From assembly GCF_016919245.1 (NCBI RefSeq), contig NZ_JAFEJA010000001.1:4144001-4208000 (forward strand): 64,000 nucleotides of DNA, written 5' to 3'. How positions within the stretch are numbered: position 1 is the first letter of the stretch; each line of letters begins with the position of its first letter. The notes under the pieces were generated by a model. The model had not been told where the DNA came from. It did not search any database and saw nothing but the letters and a program-made list of their open reading frames with translations. Origin of the DNA: Streptomyces zhihengii. GTDB lineage: Bacteria > Actinomycetota > Actinomycetes > Streptomycetales > Streptomycetaceae. This document shows positions 1 through 9,230 of this stretch, one piece after another. The translations under genes were made by a program, and so were the position numbers.

Positions 1-9
1 TGCACAACC

Positions 10-18
10 TGTGGATTA
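10..18 (-). other. DnaA-box-like sequence at window edge
   Basis: The minus strand reads TAATCCACA, one of the weaker DnaA-box variants, just past the gnd stop codon. It is a single site at the window edge, so its context cannot be judged. Confidence 0.3.
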
Positions 19-894
19 CTTCTTGCTCTCCACCGCGTGGCCGCCGAACTGGTTGCGCAGCGCGGCGATCATCTTCATCTGCGGGGAGTCGTCCTGACGC
101 GAGGCGAACCGCGCGAACAGCGAGGCCGTGATGGCCGGCAGCGGCACGGCGTTGTCGATGGCCGCCTCCACCGTCCAGCGGCCCTCTCCGGAGTCCTGGG
201 CGAAGCCGCGGAGCTGGTCCAGGTGCTCGTCCTCGTCCAGCGCGTTCACCGCGAGGTCGAGCAGCCAGGAACGGATGACCGTGCCCTCCTGCCAGGAGCG
301 GAAGACCTCGCGCACATCGGTGACGGAGTCGACCTTCTCCAGCAGCTCCCAGCCCTCGGCGTAGGCCTGCATCATCGCGTACTCGATGCCGTTGTGGACC
401 ATCTTCGCGAAGTGACCGGCACCGACCTTGCCCGCGTGGACCGAGCCGAACTCGCCCTCGGGCTTGAGGGCGTCGAAGACCGGCTGGACCCTGGCCACGT
501 GCTCGGCGTCGCCGCCGTACATCAGGGCGTAGCCGTTCTCCAGGCCCCAGACACCGCCGGAGACACCGCAGTCGACGAAGCCGATGCCCTTGATGCCCAG
601 CTCGACGGCGTGCTTCTCGTCGTCGGTCCAGCGGGAGTTGCCGCCGTCGACGACGATGTCGCCGGGGGACAGCAGCTCGGCCAGTTCGTCGATCGTGGAC
701 TGGGTCGCGGCACCCGCCGGGACCATGACCCAGACGACGCGCGGGCCCTTGAGCTTGCCCACGAGCTCCTCGAGGCTGTGGACGTCCGCGACATCCGGGT
801 TGCGGTCGTAGCCGATGACGGTGTGACCTGCGCGGCGGATGCGCTCGCGCATGTTGCCGCCCATCTTGCCGAGGCCGACGAGACCGAGCTCCAT
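16..894 (-). CDS. gnd: 6-phosphogluconate dehydrogenase, short (YqeC-type) form
   Basis: Oxidative decarboxylation of 6-phosphogluconate to ribulose 5-phosphate in the cytosolic pentose phosphate pathway. The 292-residue protein starts with a Rossmann dinucleotide loop (GLGKMG, about residues 7-12). It has the substrate-binding segment VDCGVSGGVWG near residue 112 and the catalytic-lysine segment AKMVHNGIEY near 165. Its length matches the short, often NAD-preferring family rather than the 470-residue form. I chose the ATG at 894 because GAGGAA lies just upstream and the protein then begins MELGLVGLG; an upstream extension of 23 residues is possible but looks non-coding. It lies downstream of dnaN in the same direction, separated by a hairpin. 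Confidence 0.93.
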   Translation of the reverse strand: MELGLVGLGKMGGNMRERIRRAGHTVIGYDRNPDVADVHSLEELVGKLKGPRVVWVMVPAGAATQSTIDELAELLSPGDIVVDGGNSRWTDDEKHAVELGIKGIGFVDCGVSGGVWGLENGYALMYGGDAEHVARVQPVFDALKPEGEFGSVHAGKVGAGHFAKMVHNGIEYAMMQAYAEGWELLEKVDSVTDVREVFRSWQEGTVIRSWLLDLAVNALDEDEHLDQLRGFAQDSGEGRWTVEAAIDNAVPLPAITASLFARFASRQDDSPQMKMIAALRNQFGGHAVESKK

Positions 895-927
895 CTGAGA
901 TTCCTCAATCGTTGTGTGCCGATTCCT

Positions 928-959
928 ACCCGCGTCCGAGCCTACGCCCGGACGCGGGT
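928..959 (-). terminator. Hairpin between dnaN and gnd
   Basis: A perfect 11-bp stem (928-938 with 949-959) and a 10-nt loop sit in the 101-bp gap between dnaN and gnd. No U-tract follows, as is usual in streptomycetes. It probably ends or attenuates the dnaN transcript. Confidence 0.6.
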
Positions 960-995
960 GCACACCTGTGGGGTCAGGCGCTCAGAAGCCGCTGA

Positions 996-2126
996 TCAGC
1001 CGCTCAGCCGCACGGGCATGATCAGGTACTTGTAGGCCTCGTCCGCCTCGGCGTCCATCGCGGGCCGGCCGCTCAGCAGCGCGGGCTTGGTGGAGGTCGT
1101 GAAGGAGAGCTGGGCCACCGGCGAGTCGATCGCGCTGAGGCCGTCGAGGAGGAACGTCGGGTTGAAGGCGATCGAGATGTCGTCGCCCTCCAGCTCCGCG
1201 TCCACCCGCTCCACAGCCTGTGCGTCGTCGCTGGAGCCGGCCTCGAGGATCAGCACGCCCTTCTCGAAGCTCAGGCGCACCGGGGTGTTCCGCTCGGCGA
1301 CCAGGGCCACACGCTTGACGGCCTCGACGAACGGCGCGGTCTCGATCACCGCCACCGAGTTGAACTCGGTCGGGAAGAGCGTGCGGTACTTCGGCAGGTC
1401 GCCTTCGAGCAGCCGGGTGGTGGTGCGGCGGCCGGCGCCCTCGAAACCGATCAGGCCCTCACCGGCACCGGAGCCGGACAGCGCCAGGGTGACGGTGTCA
1501 CCGCTGGTCAGCGCCTTGGCGGTGTCCAGGAGCGTCTTGGCGGGCACCAGGGCGACGGCGGACGCCTCCGGGTTCTCCGGCTTCCACAGGAACTCGCGGA
1601 CCGCGAAGCGGTAGCGGTCGGTGGAGGCCAGGGTGACGGTGTCGCCCTCGATCTCGATGCGCACACCGGTGAGGACGGGCAGCGTGTCGTCGCGGCCGGC
1701 GGCGATGGCGACCTGGGCGGCGGCGGAGGCGAAGACCTCACCGGGCACGGTGCCGGTGGCCGTCGGCATCTGCGGCAGGGCCGGGTACTCCTCCACCGGC
1801 AGGGTGTGGAGGGTGAAGCGGGAGGAGCCGCAGACGACGGTCGCCCGGACACCGTCCGTGGAGATCTCCACGGGGCGGTTGGGCAGGGCGCGGCAGATGT
1901 CGGCCAGCAGGCGGCCGGAGACGAGGACGGTGCCGTCCTCGTCGATCTCGGCCTCCACGGACACCCGGGCCGAGACCTCGTAGTCGAAGCTGGAGAAGCT
2001 CAGGGCTCCGTCCTCGGCCTTCAGCAGAAGGCCCGCGAGCACCGGCGCCGGCGGACGGGCCGGAAGGCTCCGGGCCACCCAGGCCACCGCCTCCGCGAGT
2101 ACATCGCGCTCCACCCGGATCTTCAC
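996..2126 (-). CDS. dnaN: DNA polymerase III beta subunit (sliding clamp)
   Basis: Ring-shaped processivity clamp that tethers DNA polymerase III to DNA and also recruits repair and partition factors. The 376-residue protein has the usual length and the three repeated clamp domains: N-terminal MKIRVERDVLAEAVAWV, central segment around FASAAAQVAIAAGRDDTLPVLTG, and C-terminal end YLIMPVRL. The ending MPVRL is the clamp signature. It lies directly left of oriC in the usual actinobacterial order dnaA-oriC-dnaN, all read leftward here. The ATG start gives the standard N-terminus. Confidence 0.97.
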   Translation of the reverse strand: MKIRVERDVLAEAVAWVARSLPARPPAPVLAGLLLKAEDGALSFSSFDYEVSARVSVEAEIDEDGTVLVSGRLLADICRALPNRPVEISTDGVRATVVCGSSRFTLHTLPVEEYPALPQMPTATGTVPGEVFASAAAQVAIAAGRDDTLPVLTGVRIEIEGDTVTLASTDRYRFAVREFLWKPENPEASAVALVPAKTLLDTAKALTSGDTVTLALSGSGAGEGLIGFEGAGRRTTTRLLEGDLPKYRTLFPTEFNSVAVIETAPFVEAVKRVALVAERNTPVRLSFEKGVLILEAGSSDDAQAVERVDAELEGDDISIAFNPTFLLDGLSAIDSPVAQLSFTTSTKPALLSGRPAMDAEADEAYKYLIMPVRLSG

Positions 2127-2269
2127 CGGAACCGCCTCCTGCTGTTGCTGGCTCGCCCTGCTGGCCTTCGTCGTCGGCTTGATGCCGGAGACCAGTCTGA
2201 CGCACGGCGCCGACAGTCGGTGCGGGTCGGGGTCAAGTCGGGTCGAGAGGCAGCGGGGGCTCCGGCGCC

Positions 2270-2840
2270 GAGTTGTGCACAGGACCCCCTTCCAAGCGAA
2301 TTCCCCGGTAACTCAGAGTGGGAGTAGTAGTAGGTGCTGTGGAAACCGTGGATAACGCCGTATTCGCAGGTCAGGGCCGGTTTTTTGTCCACTGCGCCTG
2401 TGGGCGGTACCGGTGGACAACCCGGTGTCTCTGTGGACGCCCGAAAGTTCTGCACACCCGATGCACAGCCCGCCGCTACTTCTCCCCAGTGCCGTCCCCA
2501 GCTTTACCCCGGTTCCCCACAGGCCAATCGACCTCCTTGGTGTGACGCCTTTCACTCGACCCGGTGAGCTGTGGTGTTGCGTTGCCGAACAGTGGACAGG
2601 GGTGGGGAAAAGCTGTGGGCAACGGACCCCTGCCTGTGGGCCGCCGGTGGACAACGTGGATCAAGGTCTGTGGACGGCGGCTGTGTCCACAGTCTGTGGA
2701 GATCGTTCGGCCACAAATCCACAAGCGGCTGACCTGCCCGGACTTCCGCGGGACCAGGGCGCCTGTGGACCGGTACTGGACAACTTCCCGGTCCCCAGGC
2801 TGTGGAGGGAAGATCGGCCCCTGATCTGTGGAGAAGCGCC
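2270..2840. other. oriC: Chromosomal replication origin oriC (DnaA-box array)
   Basis: Intergenic region between dnaA and dnaN with about 19 recognisable 9-mer DnaA boxes of the form TTNTCCACA or close variants. First bases and strand: 2273+, 2338-, 2347-, 2385+, 2412-, 2432-, 2513+, 2591-, 2614-, 2646-, 2655-, 2669-, 2683+, 2695-, 2715+, 2764-, 2775-, 2801-, 2827-. Most point the same way, and two pairs (2338/2347 and 2646/2655) abut with no gap. Streptomyces origins are known to have about this number of boxes with TTGTCCACA preferred. No clear AT-rich unwinding element is visible; the T6 run at 2381-2386 and the stretch near 2708-2725 are the least GC-rich parts. Confidence 0.95.
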
Positions 2841-3099
2841 CCCGACCGCCGGGTATTCGAACACACCCCGTCCGGCTGCGAGGTGTGAACGCGGCTCCGC
2901 ACGGGCAGTCGAAGCCCTTCGGCGGCTTCCGGAGGGGGCTTCTCCGCGTCCTGCGAGGCGCTCGTCCGAGGCTTCCCGTCGCCTCGCGGGGTCCTGGAGC
3001 GGCCCTCCCGTCGCCTTGGGGGCAGACCCGGCGGACGGGGCGCCCCGCCGCCTCGCGGGTCCCTCGGAGGCCCGGGCGGCGTCAGGCCGGGCCCGGAAA
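2841..3099. other. GC-rich spacer between oriC boxes and dnaA terminator
   Basis: Roughly 260 bp with no DnaA box matching the consensus and no ORF with convincing codon bias. It contains several short GC-rich inverted repeats. I see nothing assignable beyond its being part of the origin spacer. Confidence 0.4.
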
Positions 3100-3142
3100 C
3101 GACGAGGGCGCCCGGGGACGAGGTCCCCGGGCGCCCTCGTCG
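3100..3142 (-). terminator. dnaA terminator
   Basis: Perfect 19-bp GC-rich stem (3100-3118 with 3124-3142) with a 5-nt loop directly downstream of dnaA on the minus strand, separating dnaA transcription from oriC. No U-tract. Confidence 0.8.
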
Positions 3143-3152
3143 GGCGGCCGTG

Positions 3153-5159
3153 TCAGCCGTTCTTGATGCGGTTGGTCAGCTCGGTGACCTGGTTGTAGAT
3201 GGAGCGGCGCTCGGCCATGAGCGCGCGGATCTTCCGGTCCGCGTGCATCACCGTCGTATGGTCCCGGCCGCCGAACTGGGCGCCGATCTTCGGCAGCGAG
3301 AGGTCCGTCAGCTCCCGGCACAGATACATGGCGATCTGGCGCGCCGTCACCAGCACCCGGCTCCGGGACGAACCGCACAGGTCCTCGACCGTCAGCCCGA
3401 AGTAGTCGGCGGTGGCCGCCATGATCGCGCCGGCGGTGATCTCGGGGGCCGCGTCCTCGCCACCCGGGATCAGGTCCTTGAGCACGATCTCGGTCAGCCC
3501 GAGATCGACCGGCTGCCGGTTGAGCGAGGCGAAGGCCGTGACCCGGATCAGCGCGCCCTCCAGCTCCCTGATGTTCCGTGAGATACGGGAGGCGATGAAC
3601 TCCAGCACCTCCGGCGGGGCGTTGAGCTGCTCCTGGACCGCCTTCTTCCGCAGGATCGCGATGCGCGTCTCCAGCTCGGGCGGCTGCACATCGGTCGTCA
3701 GACCCCACTCGAAGCGGTTGCGCAGCCGGTCCTCCAGCGTCATGAGCTGCTTCGGCGGCCGGTCGGAGGAGAGCACGATCTGCTTGTTGGCGTTGTGCAG
3801 GGTGTTGAAGGTGTGGAAGAACTCCTCCTGCGTCGACTCCTTGCTCGCGAGGAACTGGATGTCGTCGACGAGCAGGATGTCCACGTCGCGGTAGCGCTTG
3901 CGGAAGGTGTCGCCCTTGCCGTCGCGGATGGAGTTGATGAACTCGTTGGTGAACTCCTCGGAGCTCACGTACCGCACCCGGGTGCCCGGGTACAGGCTGC
4001 GGGCGTAGTGCCCGATCGCGTGGAGGAGATGGGTCTTGCCCAGCCCCGACTCCCCGTAGATGAACAGCGGGTTGTACGCCTTGGCCGGCGCCTCGGCGAC
4101 CGCGACCGCGGCCGCGTGCGCGAAGCGGTTGGAGGCTCCGATCACGAAGGTGTCGAAGAGGTACTTGGGGTTCAGCCGGGCGTGCGGCTCGCCGGGCCCC
4201 GGCGCGGGGGCCGGCTTGGCGCCCAGCGGACCGGGAGCGCCCGAGGGCACGCCGCGGGGGACCGTCCCCGGCTCGGGGAGGTCGCGCCGCTCCGGCCGCG
4301 GGTCGTACTGCTGGCGCTCCGGCGGCCGGTAATCGTGCCGCTCCCGGCCGGACGGGGGCGAGGCGTACGGGTCGCGGTCCTGGAAGCCGCCGAGGCGCTG
4401 CTGCTGCCAGCCGAGGTCCTCCGCGCCGCGCGGCCAGGCACCGGGCTCGGGGCGCTGCTGGTATTCGGGGTAGGTGGGGCGGACGCCGGGCAGGCCGTCG
4501 TCGGCCTCCGGCCGGCGGCCGTACGACTCGTATGGGTCGTTCTGCCGCGGTCCGTCGAAGCCGTCGCCCTTGCGCGGCCCGTCGTAGCCGTCGTTCTGGC
4601 GGGACGGTTCGTATCCGTCGTTCCCCCGGGACGGTTCGTAGCCGTCGCTCTTGCGCGGGCCGTCGTATCCGTCGTTCTGGCGGGAGGTCTCGTACCCGTC
4701 GTTCTGACGGGAGTCACGGGAGTCATAGGGGTCCCCGGCGCGGCCGCCGTCGTACGGACCGCCGTCGTAGCCGTCGCCCGGCCGCCCGGAGTCGTATCCG
4801 CCGCGGGAGTCGTCGTGCTGAGGGGCTCCGTAACGGGGCCCCTGCTGCTGGTGACGGGGAGGCGCCGGCGCCGGGGGCGGGTCGCCGGCCGAGTCGTCCA
4901 CGGTGATCGCGATGCGGATGGGGCGGCCGCACTCACGGCTGAGGGTCTCGCTGATCAGCGGTGCGAGCCGGCCCTCCAGGACCCGCTTGCCCCATTCGTT
5001 GGGGACGGCGAGCAGCGCGGTGTCCGCGACCAGCGCCAGTGGCTGGCAGCGCTCGATCCACTGCTTGTCCTTGGGCTCGACGCCCTGCTGGCCCTCGTCG
5101 AGGAGCTGTTCCAGCACTCGTGGCCACACTGCGGCAAGATCGGCAGGTACGTCAGCCAC
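3153..5159 (-). CDS. dnaA: Chromosomal replication initiator DnaA
   Basis: AAA+ ATPase that binds DnaA boxes, opens oriC and loads DnaB. At 668 residues it is long even for Streptomyces. Domain I is about residues 1-90; domain II (about 91-325) is Pro/Gly/Asp/Arg/Tyr-rich and disordered; the AAA+ domain has Walker A GESGLGKT at 369-376 and Walker B LLVDDIQ at 429-435; domain IV carries the DnaA signature GGRDHTTV at 630-637. Within domain II, residues 151-213 form seven tandem 9-residue repeats of the type R-Q-N-D-G-Y-D/E-x-P/S. It is probably autoregulated through the DnaA box beside its promoter. The GTG start at 5159 gives the standard [14 protein letters not shown]-terminus. Confidence 0.97.
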   Translation of the reverse strand: MADVPADLAAVWPRVLEQLLDEGQQGVEPKDKQWIERCQPLALVADTALLAVPNEWGKRVLEGRLAPLISETLSRECGRPIRIAITVDDSAGDPPPAPAPPRHQQQGPRYGAPQHDDSRGGYDSGRPGDGYDGGPYDGGRAGDPYDSRDSRQNDGYETSRQNDGYDGPRKSDGYEPSRGNDGYEPSRQNDGYDGPRKGDGFDGPRQNDPYESYGRRPEADDGLPGVRPTYPEYQQRPEPGAWPRGAEDLGWQQQRLGGFQDRDPYASPPSGRERHDYRPPERQQYDPRPERRDLPEPGTVPRGVPSGAPGPLGAKPAPAPGPGEPHARLNPKYLFDTFVIGASNRFAHAAAVAVAEAPAKAYNPLFIYGESGLGKTHLLHAIGHYARSLYPGTRVRYVSSEEFTNEFINSIRDGKGDTFRKRYRDVDILLVDDIQFLASKESTQEEFFHTFNTLHNANKQIVLSSDRPPKQLMTLEDRLRNRFEWGLTTDVQPPELETRIAILRKKAVQEQLNAPPEVLEFIASRISRNIRELEGALIRVTAFASLNRQPVDLGLTEIVLKDLIPGGEDAAPEITAGAIMAATADYFGLTVEDLCGSSRSRVLVTARQIAMYLCRELTDLSLPKIGAQFGGRDHTTVMHADRKIRALMAERRSIYNQVTELTNRIKNG
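4521..4709 (-). repeat. Seven tandem 27-bp repeats in dnaA domain II
   Basis: Encodes consecutive 9-mers [54 protein letters not shown] and RQNDPYESY (residues 151-213). All units keep the reading frame, and the DNA shows repeated motifs such as gtcgttctgg. It looks like an in-frame minisatellite that has expanded within a flexible linker. Confidence 0.9.
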
Positions 5160-5519
5160 AAAGCACGCTCTCTCGCAGGTCCCACGAATGTGTGGTTCTC
5201 GGGACGGGATGGGAAGTCAGGCAGGAAAAGACCGGGAGTCCAGCCACGGTAGTCGGGCCGACTCGTGCGGTTCAAGTTGTTGTCCACAGCCTGTGCACAG
5301 TGGCTCCCGCTGAGGGCCTGGTTTGACCGGATGGCGTAGCCGCGCGTACCGTGACCAGGTCGAGTTGTCGATGGCTGCTGCCGCCTGCCTCCGATGGGCA
5401 AAGATCACGGTCTGTGATTGTGAAGCGGTGCACTCGGGCGTAAACGCGAGCTACTCGTGGGCGCACGGTGACAGCCAGGCGATGTCCCGCCATCTACGAA
5501 TCATTTCTGGAGCCCCCGA
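5160..5519. promoter_or_regulatory. Divergent dnaA / rpmH promoter region
   Basis: A 360-bp intergenic region. For dnaA (minus strand) a plausible promoter is TTGAAC (5270-5275), an 18-bp spacer and TACCGT (5246-5251), leaving a leader of roughly 80 nt. A perfect TTGTCCACA DnaA box at 5280-5288 lies immediately upstream of the -35 element, followed by a weaker CTGTGCACA at 5291-5299. Autorepression by DnaA at such a site is known in S. lividans. The rpmH promoter must lie in the right half; I could not pick it out with confidence. Confidence 0.65.
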
Positions 5520-5657
5520 GTGAGCAAGCGCACCTTCCAGCCGAACAACCGTCGTCGCGCGAAGACCCACGGTTTCCGCCTGCGCATGCGTACCCGCGCC
5601 GGCCGCGCCATCCTGGCGAACCGCCGCAGCAAGGGTCGCGCCAACCTGTCCGCCTGA
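5520..5657 (+). CDS. rpmH: Large ribosomal subunit protein bL34
   Basis: A 45-residue, very basic protein ([19 protein letters not shown] to the end KGRANLSA) that is the complete bL34 of the 50S subunit. The GTG start at 5520 is preceded by GGAGCCCCCGA. It heads the rightward rpmH-rnpA-yidD-yidC-jag-rsmG group, the classical arrangement opposite dnaA. Its length and sequence are typical. Confidence 0.97.
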   Translation: MSKRTFQPNNRRRAKTHGFRLRMRTRAGRAILANRRSKGRANLSA

Positions 5658-5675
5658 TCTTCATCAGGTCATGAC

Positions 5676-6047
5676 GTGCTGCCTACCGAGAACCGGCTGA
5701 GGCGGCGCGAGGACTTCGCGACTGCGGTACGCCGAGGACGCAGGGCGGGACGCCCGCTCCTCGTCGTCCACCTACGAAGCGGTGCCACGGACCCGCACGC
5801 GCCTGGGGAGAGCGCCTCCCCGACGTGTGCGGGTTTCGTCGTGAGCAAGGCCGTGGGTGGTGCTGTCGTACGCAACAAGGTCAAGCGAAGACTGCGTCAC
5901 CTCATGCGCGATCGTCTGTCCGTACTGCCCCCCGGTAGCCTGGTGGTCGTACGGGCGCTGCCCGGTGCGGGCGACGCCGATCAAGCACAGCTGGCCCGAG
6001 ACCTGGACGCCGCTCTGCAGCGGCTGCTGGGAGGGGGCGCGCGATGA
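5676..6047 (+). CDS. rnpA: Ribonuclease P protein component
   Basis: Protein cofactor of RNase P, which matures the 5' ends of tRNAs. The 123-residue basic protein has the N-terminal [14 protein letters not shown] and the family signature [14 protein letters not shown] (about residues 66-79), part of the RNR motif that binds RNase P RNA. GTG start 18 nt after rpmH. Its last codons overlap the yidD start by 4 nt (ATGA), indicating translational coupling. Confidence 0.96.
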   Translation: MLPTENRLRRREDFATAVRRGRRAGRPLLVVHLRSGATDPHAPGESASPTCAGFVVSKAVGGAVVRNKVKRRLRHLMRDRLSVLPPGSLVVVRALPGAGDADQAQLARDLDAALQRLLGGGAR

Positions 6048-6403
6048 AGTACCCACTGCTGGCGCTGATCAAGATCTATCAGTGGACGATCAGCCCGCTG
6101 CTGGGGCCTGTCTGCAGGTACTACCCGTCGTGTTCCCACTATGGATTTACGGCCATCGACCGGCATGGCGCGGTGAAGGGTACGGCCCTGACCGCCTGGC
6201 GGATCCTGCGGTGCAATCCGTGGTCGCCGGGCGGCGTGGACCATGTGCCGCCGCGCAAACGACCCCGATGGCACGAAATGCTGCGCGATGCCTTGCGCGG
6301 CAGCAAGGGCGGGCACTCCGCCGCCGATGTGCCTGCCCCGGGATCGGCACACGAACCCCCGAGCCCGGCCGCAGAGACCTCGCCCAATGCTCAAGGAGCC
6401 TGA
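6044..6403 (+). CDS. yidD: Membrane protein insertion efficiency factor YidD
   Basis: Small peripheral protein assisting YidC-dependent membrane insertion. The 119-residue sequence contains the family core [23 protein letters not shown] and [15 protein letters not shown], including the conserved cysteines of the CRYYPSCS motif. The C-terminal 40 residues are Ala/Pro-rich and lineage-specific. It overlaps rnpA by 4 nt and ends 3 nt before yidC. Confidence 0.95.
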   Translation: MKYPLLALIKIYQWTISPLLGPVCRYYPSCSHYGFTAIDRHGAVKGTALTAWRILRCNPWSPGGVDHVPPRKRPRWHEMLRDALRGSKGGHSAADVPAPGSAHEPPSPAAETSPNAQGA

Positions 6404-6406
6404 TTA

Positions 6407-7681
6407 GTGGACACGATTGCCAGCATCTTCAGTTTTATCACCACACCGGTCTCGTGGATCATCGTCCAGTTCCACAGCCTGTACGGGGCGATCTTCGGTC
6501 CTGACACGGGCTGGGCCTGGGGACTGTCCATCGTGTCCCTGGTGATTCTGATCCGGATCTGTCTGATCCCGCTCTTCGTGAAGCAGATCAAGTCGACCCG
6601 GAACATGCAGGCGCTCCAGCCGAAGATGAAGGCGATCCAGGAGCGCTACAAGAGCGACAAGCAGCGTCAGTCCGAAGAGATGATGAAGCTGTACAAGGAG
6701 ACGGGTACCAACCCCCTCTCCTCGTGCCTTCCCATCCTGGCCCAGTCGCCGTTCTTCTTCGCGCTGTACCACGTGCTCAGCAAGATCGCCTCGGGTGACG
6801 AGATCGGTGTCCTCAACCAGAGCCTGGTGGACAGCGCCCGTCAGGCGCACATCTTCGGTGCTCCGATCGCCGCGAAGTTCACGGACTCCCCCGAGAAGGT
6901 CGAGGCGCTCAACGCCTCCCTGACCGATGTCCGCATCGTCACCGCGATCATGATCGTCCTGATGTCGGCGTCGCAGTTCTTCACCCAGCGTCAGCTGATG
7001 CAGAAGAACGTCGACCTCACGGTCAAGACGCCGTACATGCAGCAGCAGAAGATGCTGATGTACATCTTCCCGGTGATCTTCGCCGTCATGGGCATCAACT
7101 TCCCCGTCGGTGTCCTCGTCTACTGGCTGACCACCAACGTGTGGACCATGGGCCAGCAGATGTACGTCATCAACCAGAACCCGACGCCCGGCAGCAAGGC
7201 CCAGGACCAGTACCTGCAGCGCCTGGTCAAGTCGGTCGTGGCCCACGGTGGCGAGGTCCGCTCGCGCCGCAAGCGCACCATCGTCCAGATGATCGTCGCC
7301 AAGAGCACCGCGGACCGCAACGACAACGAGCGCCGCTTCATCACGGGCCTGGCCAAGGCCGGTCTCGCCGCGCAGGCCGACGGCACCGTGATCAAGAGCG
7401 ACGCGGCGACGGCGGAGGGCGAGGGCGGCAGCGCCGCCCAGCGACGTCACCAGCCGAAGCGCCAGTCCAAGTCCCAGCGTCAGTCCACGACCACCGGCAG
7501 TGGCGCGGCCAAGGGCTCGGGCTCCGACACCTCCGACGCGAAGCCCTCCCTCGAGAAGGGCGGCGCCGAGGGAACCAGGTCCAAGGCGACCGGTGGCAAG
7601 TCCGCCGGCTCCGCTCGCCAGCCCAAGTCCGGACAGCGCAAGGGCCCGCAGCGCCCGAAGCACCCGTCGTCCAAGAAGTAA
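6407..7681 (+). CDS. yidC: Membrane protein insertase YidC (Oxa1 family)
   Basis: Inserts and folds inner-membrane proteins, alone or with SecYEG. The 424-residue protein has the Gram-positive-type layout: N-terminal membrane segment (about 10-30), a transmembrane segment at about 40-60, the cytosolic coiled hairpin, then the segments near [33 protein letters not shown] and [27 protein letters not shown]. The last 130 residues are a hydrophilic Lys/Ser/Gln-rich tail, typical of ribosome-binding tails. GTG start directly after yidD. Confidence 0.96.
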   Translation: MDTIASIFSFITTPVSWIIVQFHSLYGAIFGPDTGWAWGLSIVSLVILIRICLIPLFVKQIKSTRNMQALQPKMKAIQERYKSDKQRQSEEMMKLYKETGTNPLSSCLPILAQSPFFFALYHVLSKIASGDEIGVLNQSLVDSARQAHIFGAPIAAKFTDSPEKVEALNASLTDVRIVTAIMIVLMSASQFFTQRQLMQKNVDLTVKTPYMQQQKMLMYIFPVIFAVMGINFPVGVLVYWLTTNVWTMGQQMYVINQNPTPGSKAQDQYLQRLVKSVVAHGGEVRSRRKRTIVQMIVAKSTADRNDNERRFITGLAKAGLAAQADGTVIKSDAATAEGEGGSAAQRRHQPKRQSKSQRQSTTTGSGAAKGSGSDTSDAKPSLEKGGAEGTRSKATGGKSAGSARQPKSGQRKGPQRPKHPSSKK

Positions 7682-7695
7682 GAAGGAGTCCATCC

Positions 7696-8205
7696 GTGAC
7701 GGAAGGCACCATCTCCGCCCCCGAGGGTGGCGACACCCTGACGCGCCTCGAGCAGGAAGGCGAGATCGCCGCCGACTACCTCGAGGGTCTGCTGGACATC
7801 GCCGATCTCGACGGTGACATCGACATGGACGTCGAGGCGGACCGGGCAGCGGTCTCGATCATCAGCGATGCGGGCACCAAGGACCTTCAGAAGCTCGTGG
7901 GCCGGGACGGCGAGGTGCTCGAAGCGCTTCAGGAGCTCACGCGCCTGGCCGTGCTCCGGGAGACCGGCGACCGCAGCCGGCTGATGCTCGACATCGCCGG
8001 GTTCCGGGCCGACAAGCGCGCCGAGCTGGCGGAGCTCGGAGCCAAGGCCGCCAGCGAGGTCAAGTCGACCGGGCAGCCGGTGGAGCTCGACCCGATGACG
8101 CCGTTCGAGCGCAAGGTCGTGCACGACGCGGTGGCGGCCGCAGGCCTGCGCAGCGAGTCCGAGGGCGAGGAGCCCCAGCGCTTCGTCGTCGTGCTCCCCG
8201 CCTGA
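7696..8205 (+). CDS. jag: Jag/KhpB-type RNA-binding protein (KH and R3H domains)
   Basis: A 169-residue single-stranded nucleic-acid-binding protein with a KH-like domain (about residues 25-85, including LVGRDGEVLEALQELTRLAV) and a C-terminal R3H domain (PMTPFERKVVHDAVA). In other bacteria KhpB binds RNA and affects envelope growth. I chose the GTG at 7696 because AGAAGGAG lies 7 nt upstream; the longer in-frame ORF overlaps yidC and lacks sensible codon bias. It follows yidC by 14 nt and is followed by a strong hairpin. Confidence 0.93.
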   Translation: MTEGTISAPEGGDTLTRLEQEGEIAADYLEGLLDIADLDGDIDMDVEADRAAVSIISDAGTKDLQKLVGRDGEVLEALQELTRLAVLRETGDRSRLMLDIAGFRADKRAELAELGAKAASEVKSTGQPVELDPMTPFERKVVHDAVAAAGLRSESEGEEPQRFVVVLPA

Positions 8206-8218
8206 TCAGCTTGTTCCG

Positions 8219-8254
8219 TCGGCCCCGTCTGTTCGCAGGCGGGGCCGATCTTTG
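8219..8254 (+). terminator. Terminator after jag
   Basis: A 9-bp perfect GC-rich stem (8219-8227 with 8240-8248), 12-nt loop, then TCTTTG. It separates jag from rsmG, which therefore may have its own promoter. Confidence 0.7.
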
Positions 8255-8317
8255 TCAGCCTGATAGTCAGCCCACCACAGTCCCTATGCGGCAGTGCGGT
8301 ACGGAAGGACGGTTCCC

Positions 8318-9034
8318 GTGACGGAGGCAGAGAAGCTTCCTCAGGCGCCCGAAGAGGCGCGGACGGTTTTCGGAGAGTTCTTTCCGGAGGCCGTGAGGTA
8401 TGCGGAGCTGCTCGCGGATGCGGGGGTGAAGCGCGGGCTCATCGGGCCCCGCGAGGTGCCCCGGCTGTGGGAGCGGCATCTGCTGAACTGCGCCGTCCTC
8501 TCGGAAGTGGTGCCGGAGGGCGTGACGGTCTGCGACGTCGGCTCCGGCGCCGGCCTCCCGGGCATCCCGCTCGCCCTGGTGCGGCCGGACCTGAAGATCA
8601 CGCTTCTGGAGCCGCTGCTGCGACGGACCAACTTCCTCCAGGAGGTCGTCGAGCTGCTGGGCCTCGATCATGTGACGGTGGTCCGGGGGCGCGCCGAGGA
8701 GATGCTCGGCAAGGTGCCGCCGGTCCATGTGGTGACCGCGCGGGCGGTCGCACCGCTGGACCGCCTGGCCGGCTGGGGTGTTCCGCTGCTCCGTCCCTAC
8801 GGCGAGATGCTCGCTCTCAAGGGCGACACGGCCGAGGAGGAGCTCCAGGGCGCGCGGGCCGCGCTCAGCAAGCTCGGTGTGGTGGAGACGTCGGTGCTCC
8901 AGGTGGGCGAAGGCATCGTCGATCCGCTGTCCACCGTGGTGCGGGTGGAGGTCGGCGAGAGCCCCGGTGGAGTGCGGTTCGCCGCCAAGCGGGCCAAGGC
9001 CGCGCGCACCAGCCGCACGCGGCGCCGCAGGTGA
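8318..9034 (+). CDS. rsmG: 16S rRNA (guanine-527-N7)-methyltransferase
   Basis: SAM-dependent methylation of G527 of 16S rRNA; loss commonly gives low-level streptomycin resistance in streptomycetes. The 238-residue protein has the SAM-binding loop DVGSGAGLPGIPLAL near residues 71-85, the rRNA-contact region ERHLLNC near 53, and VTARAVAPL near 140. The C-terminal tail is Lys/Arg-rich. The GTG at 8318 has GGAAGGA upstream. It lies at its usual place between jag and parA. Confidence 0.95.
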   Translation: MTEAEKLPQAPEEARTVFGEFFPEAVRYAELLADAGVKRGLIGPREVPRLWERHLLNCAVLSEVVPEGVTVCDVGSGAGLPGIPLALVRPDLKITLLEPLLRRTNFLQEVVELLGLDHVTVVRGRAEEMLGKVPPVHVVTARAVAPLDRLAGWGVPLLRPYGEMLALKGDTAEEELQGARAALSKLGVVETSVLQVGEGIVDPLSTVVRVEVGESPGGVRFAAKRAKAARTSRTRRRR

Positions 9035-9121
9035 GTTCCACCGGTCGCTGAGCCATACAAGGTTCCATAGGTACGCATTTCGGAGTGTCGTCCCTGCCCG
9101 GTCATGCGGCGCGTGCATCGT

Positions 9122-9135
9122 GTTTCACGTGAAAC
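9122..9135. other. parS: parS site 1
   Basis: Perfect gtttcacgtgaaac palindrome, the ParB-binding centromere sequence, in the rsmG-parA gap. Confidence 0.95.
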
Positions 9136-9221
9136 GTCGCTCACTGCTGCAGGGAATCATCAGCCGCGGCCGTGCTGCCGCCCCGATGAAGGGCCGCAAG
9201 CCCCTCGTGCGGGCTACGGAG

Positions 9222-9230
9222 TTGTCCACA
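9222..9230 (+). promoter_or_regulatory. Consensus DnaA box upstream of parA
   Basis: Perfect TTGTCCACA, followed 9 bp later by a weaker TCCTCCACA (9240-9248). It lies between rsmG and parA, about 55 bp ahead of the likely parA start and between two parS sites. DnaA control of parAB is an inference from position. Confidence 0.6.

Noticed and set aside
4521..4709. Repeats in dnaA as a CRISPR array
   Set aside because: The units are contiguous, in frame and unspaced, so they are coding repeats, not repeat-spacer structure.
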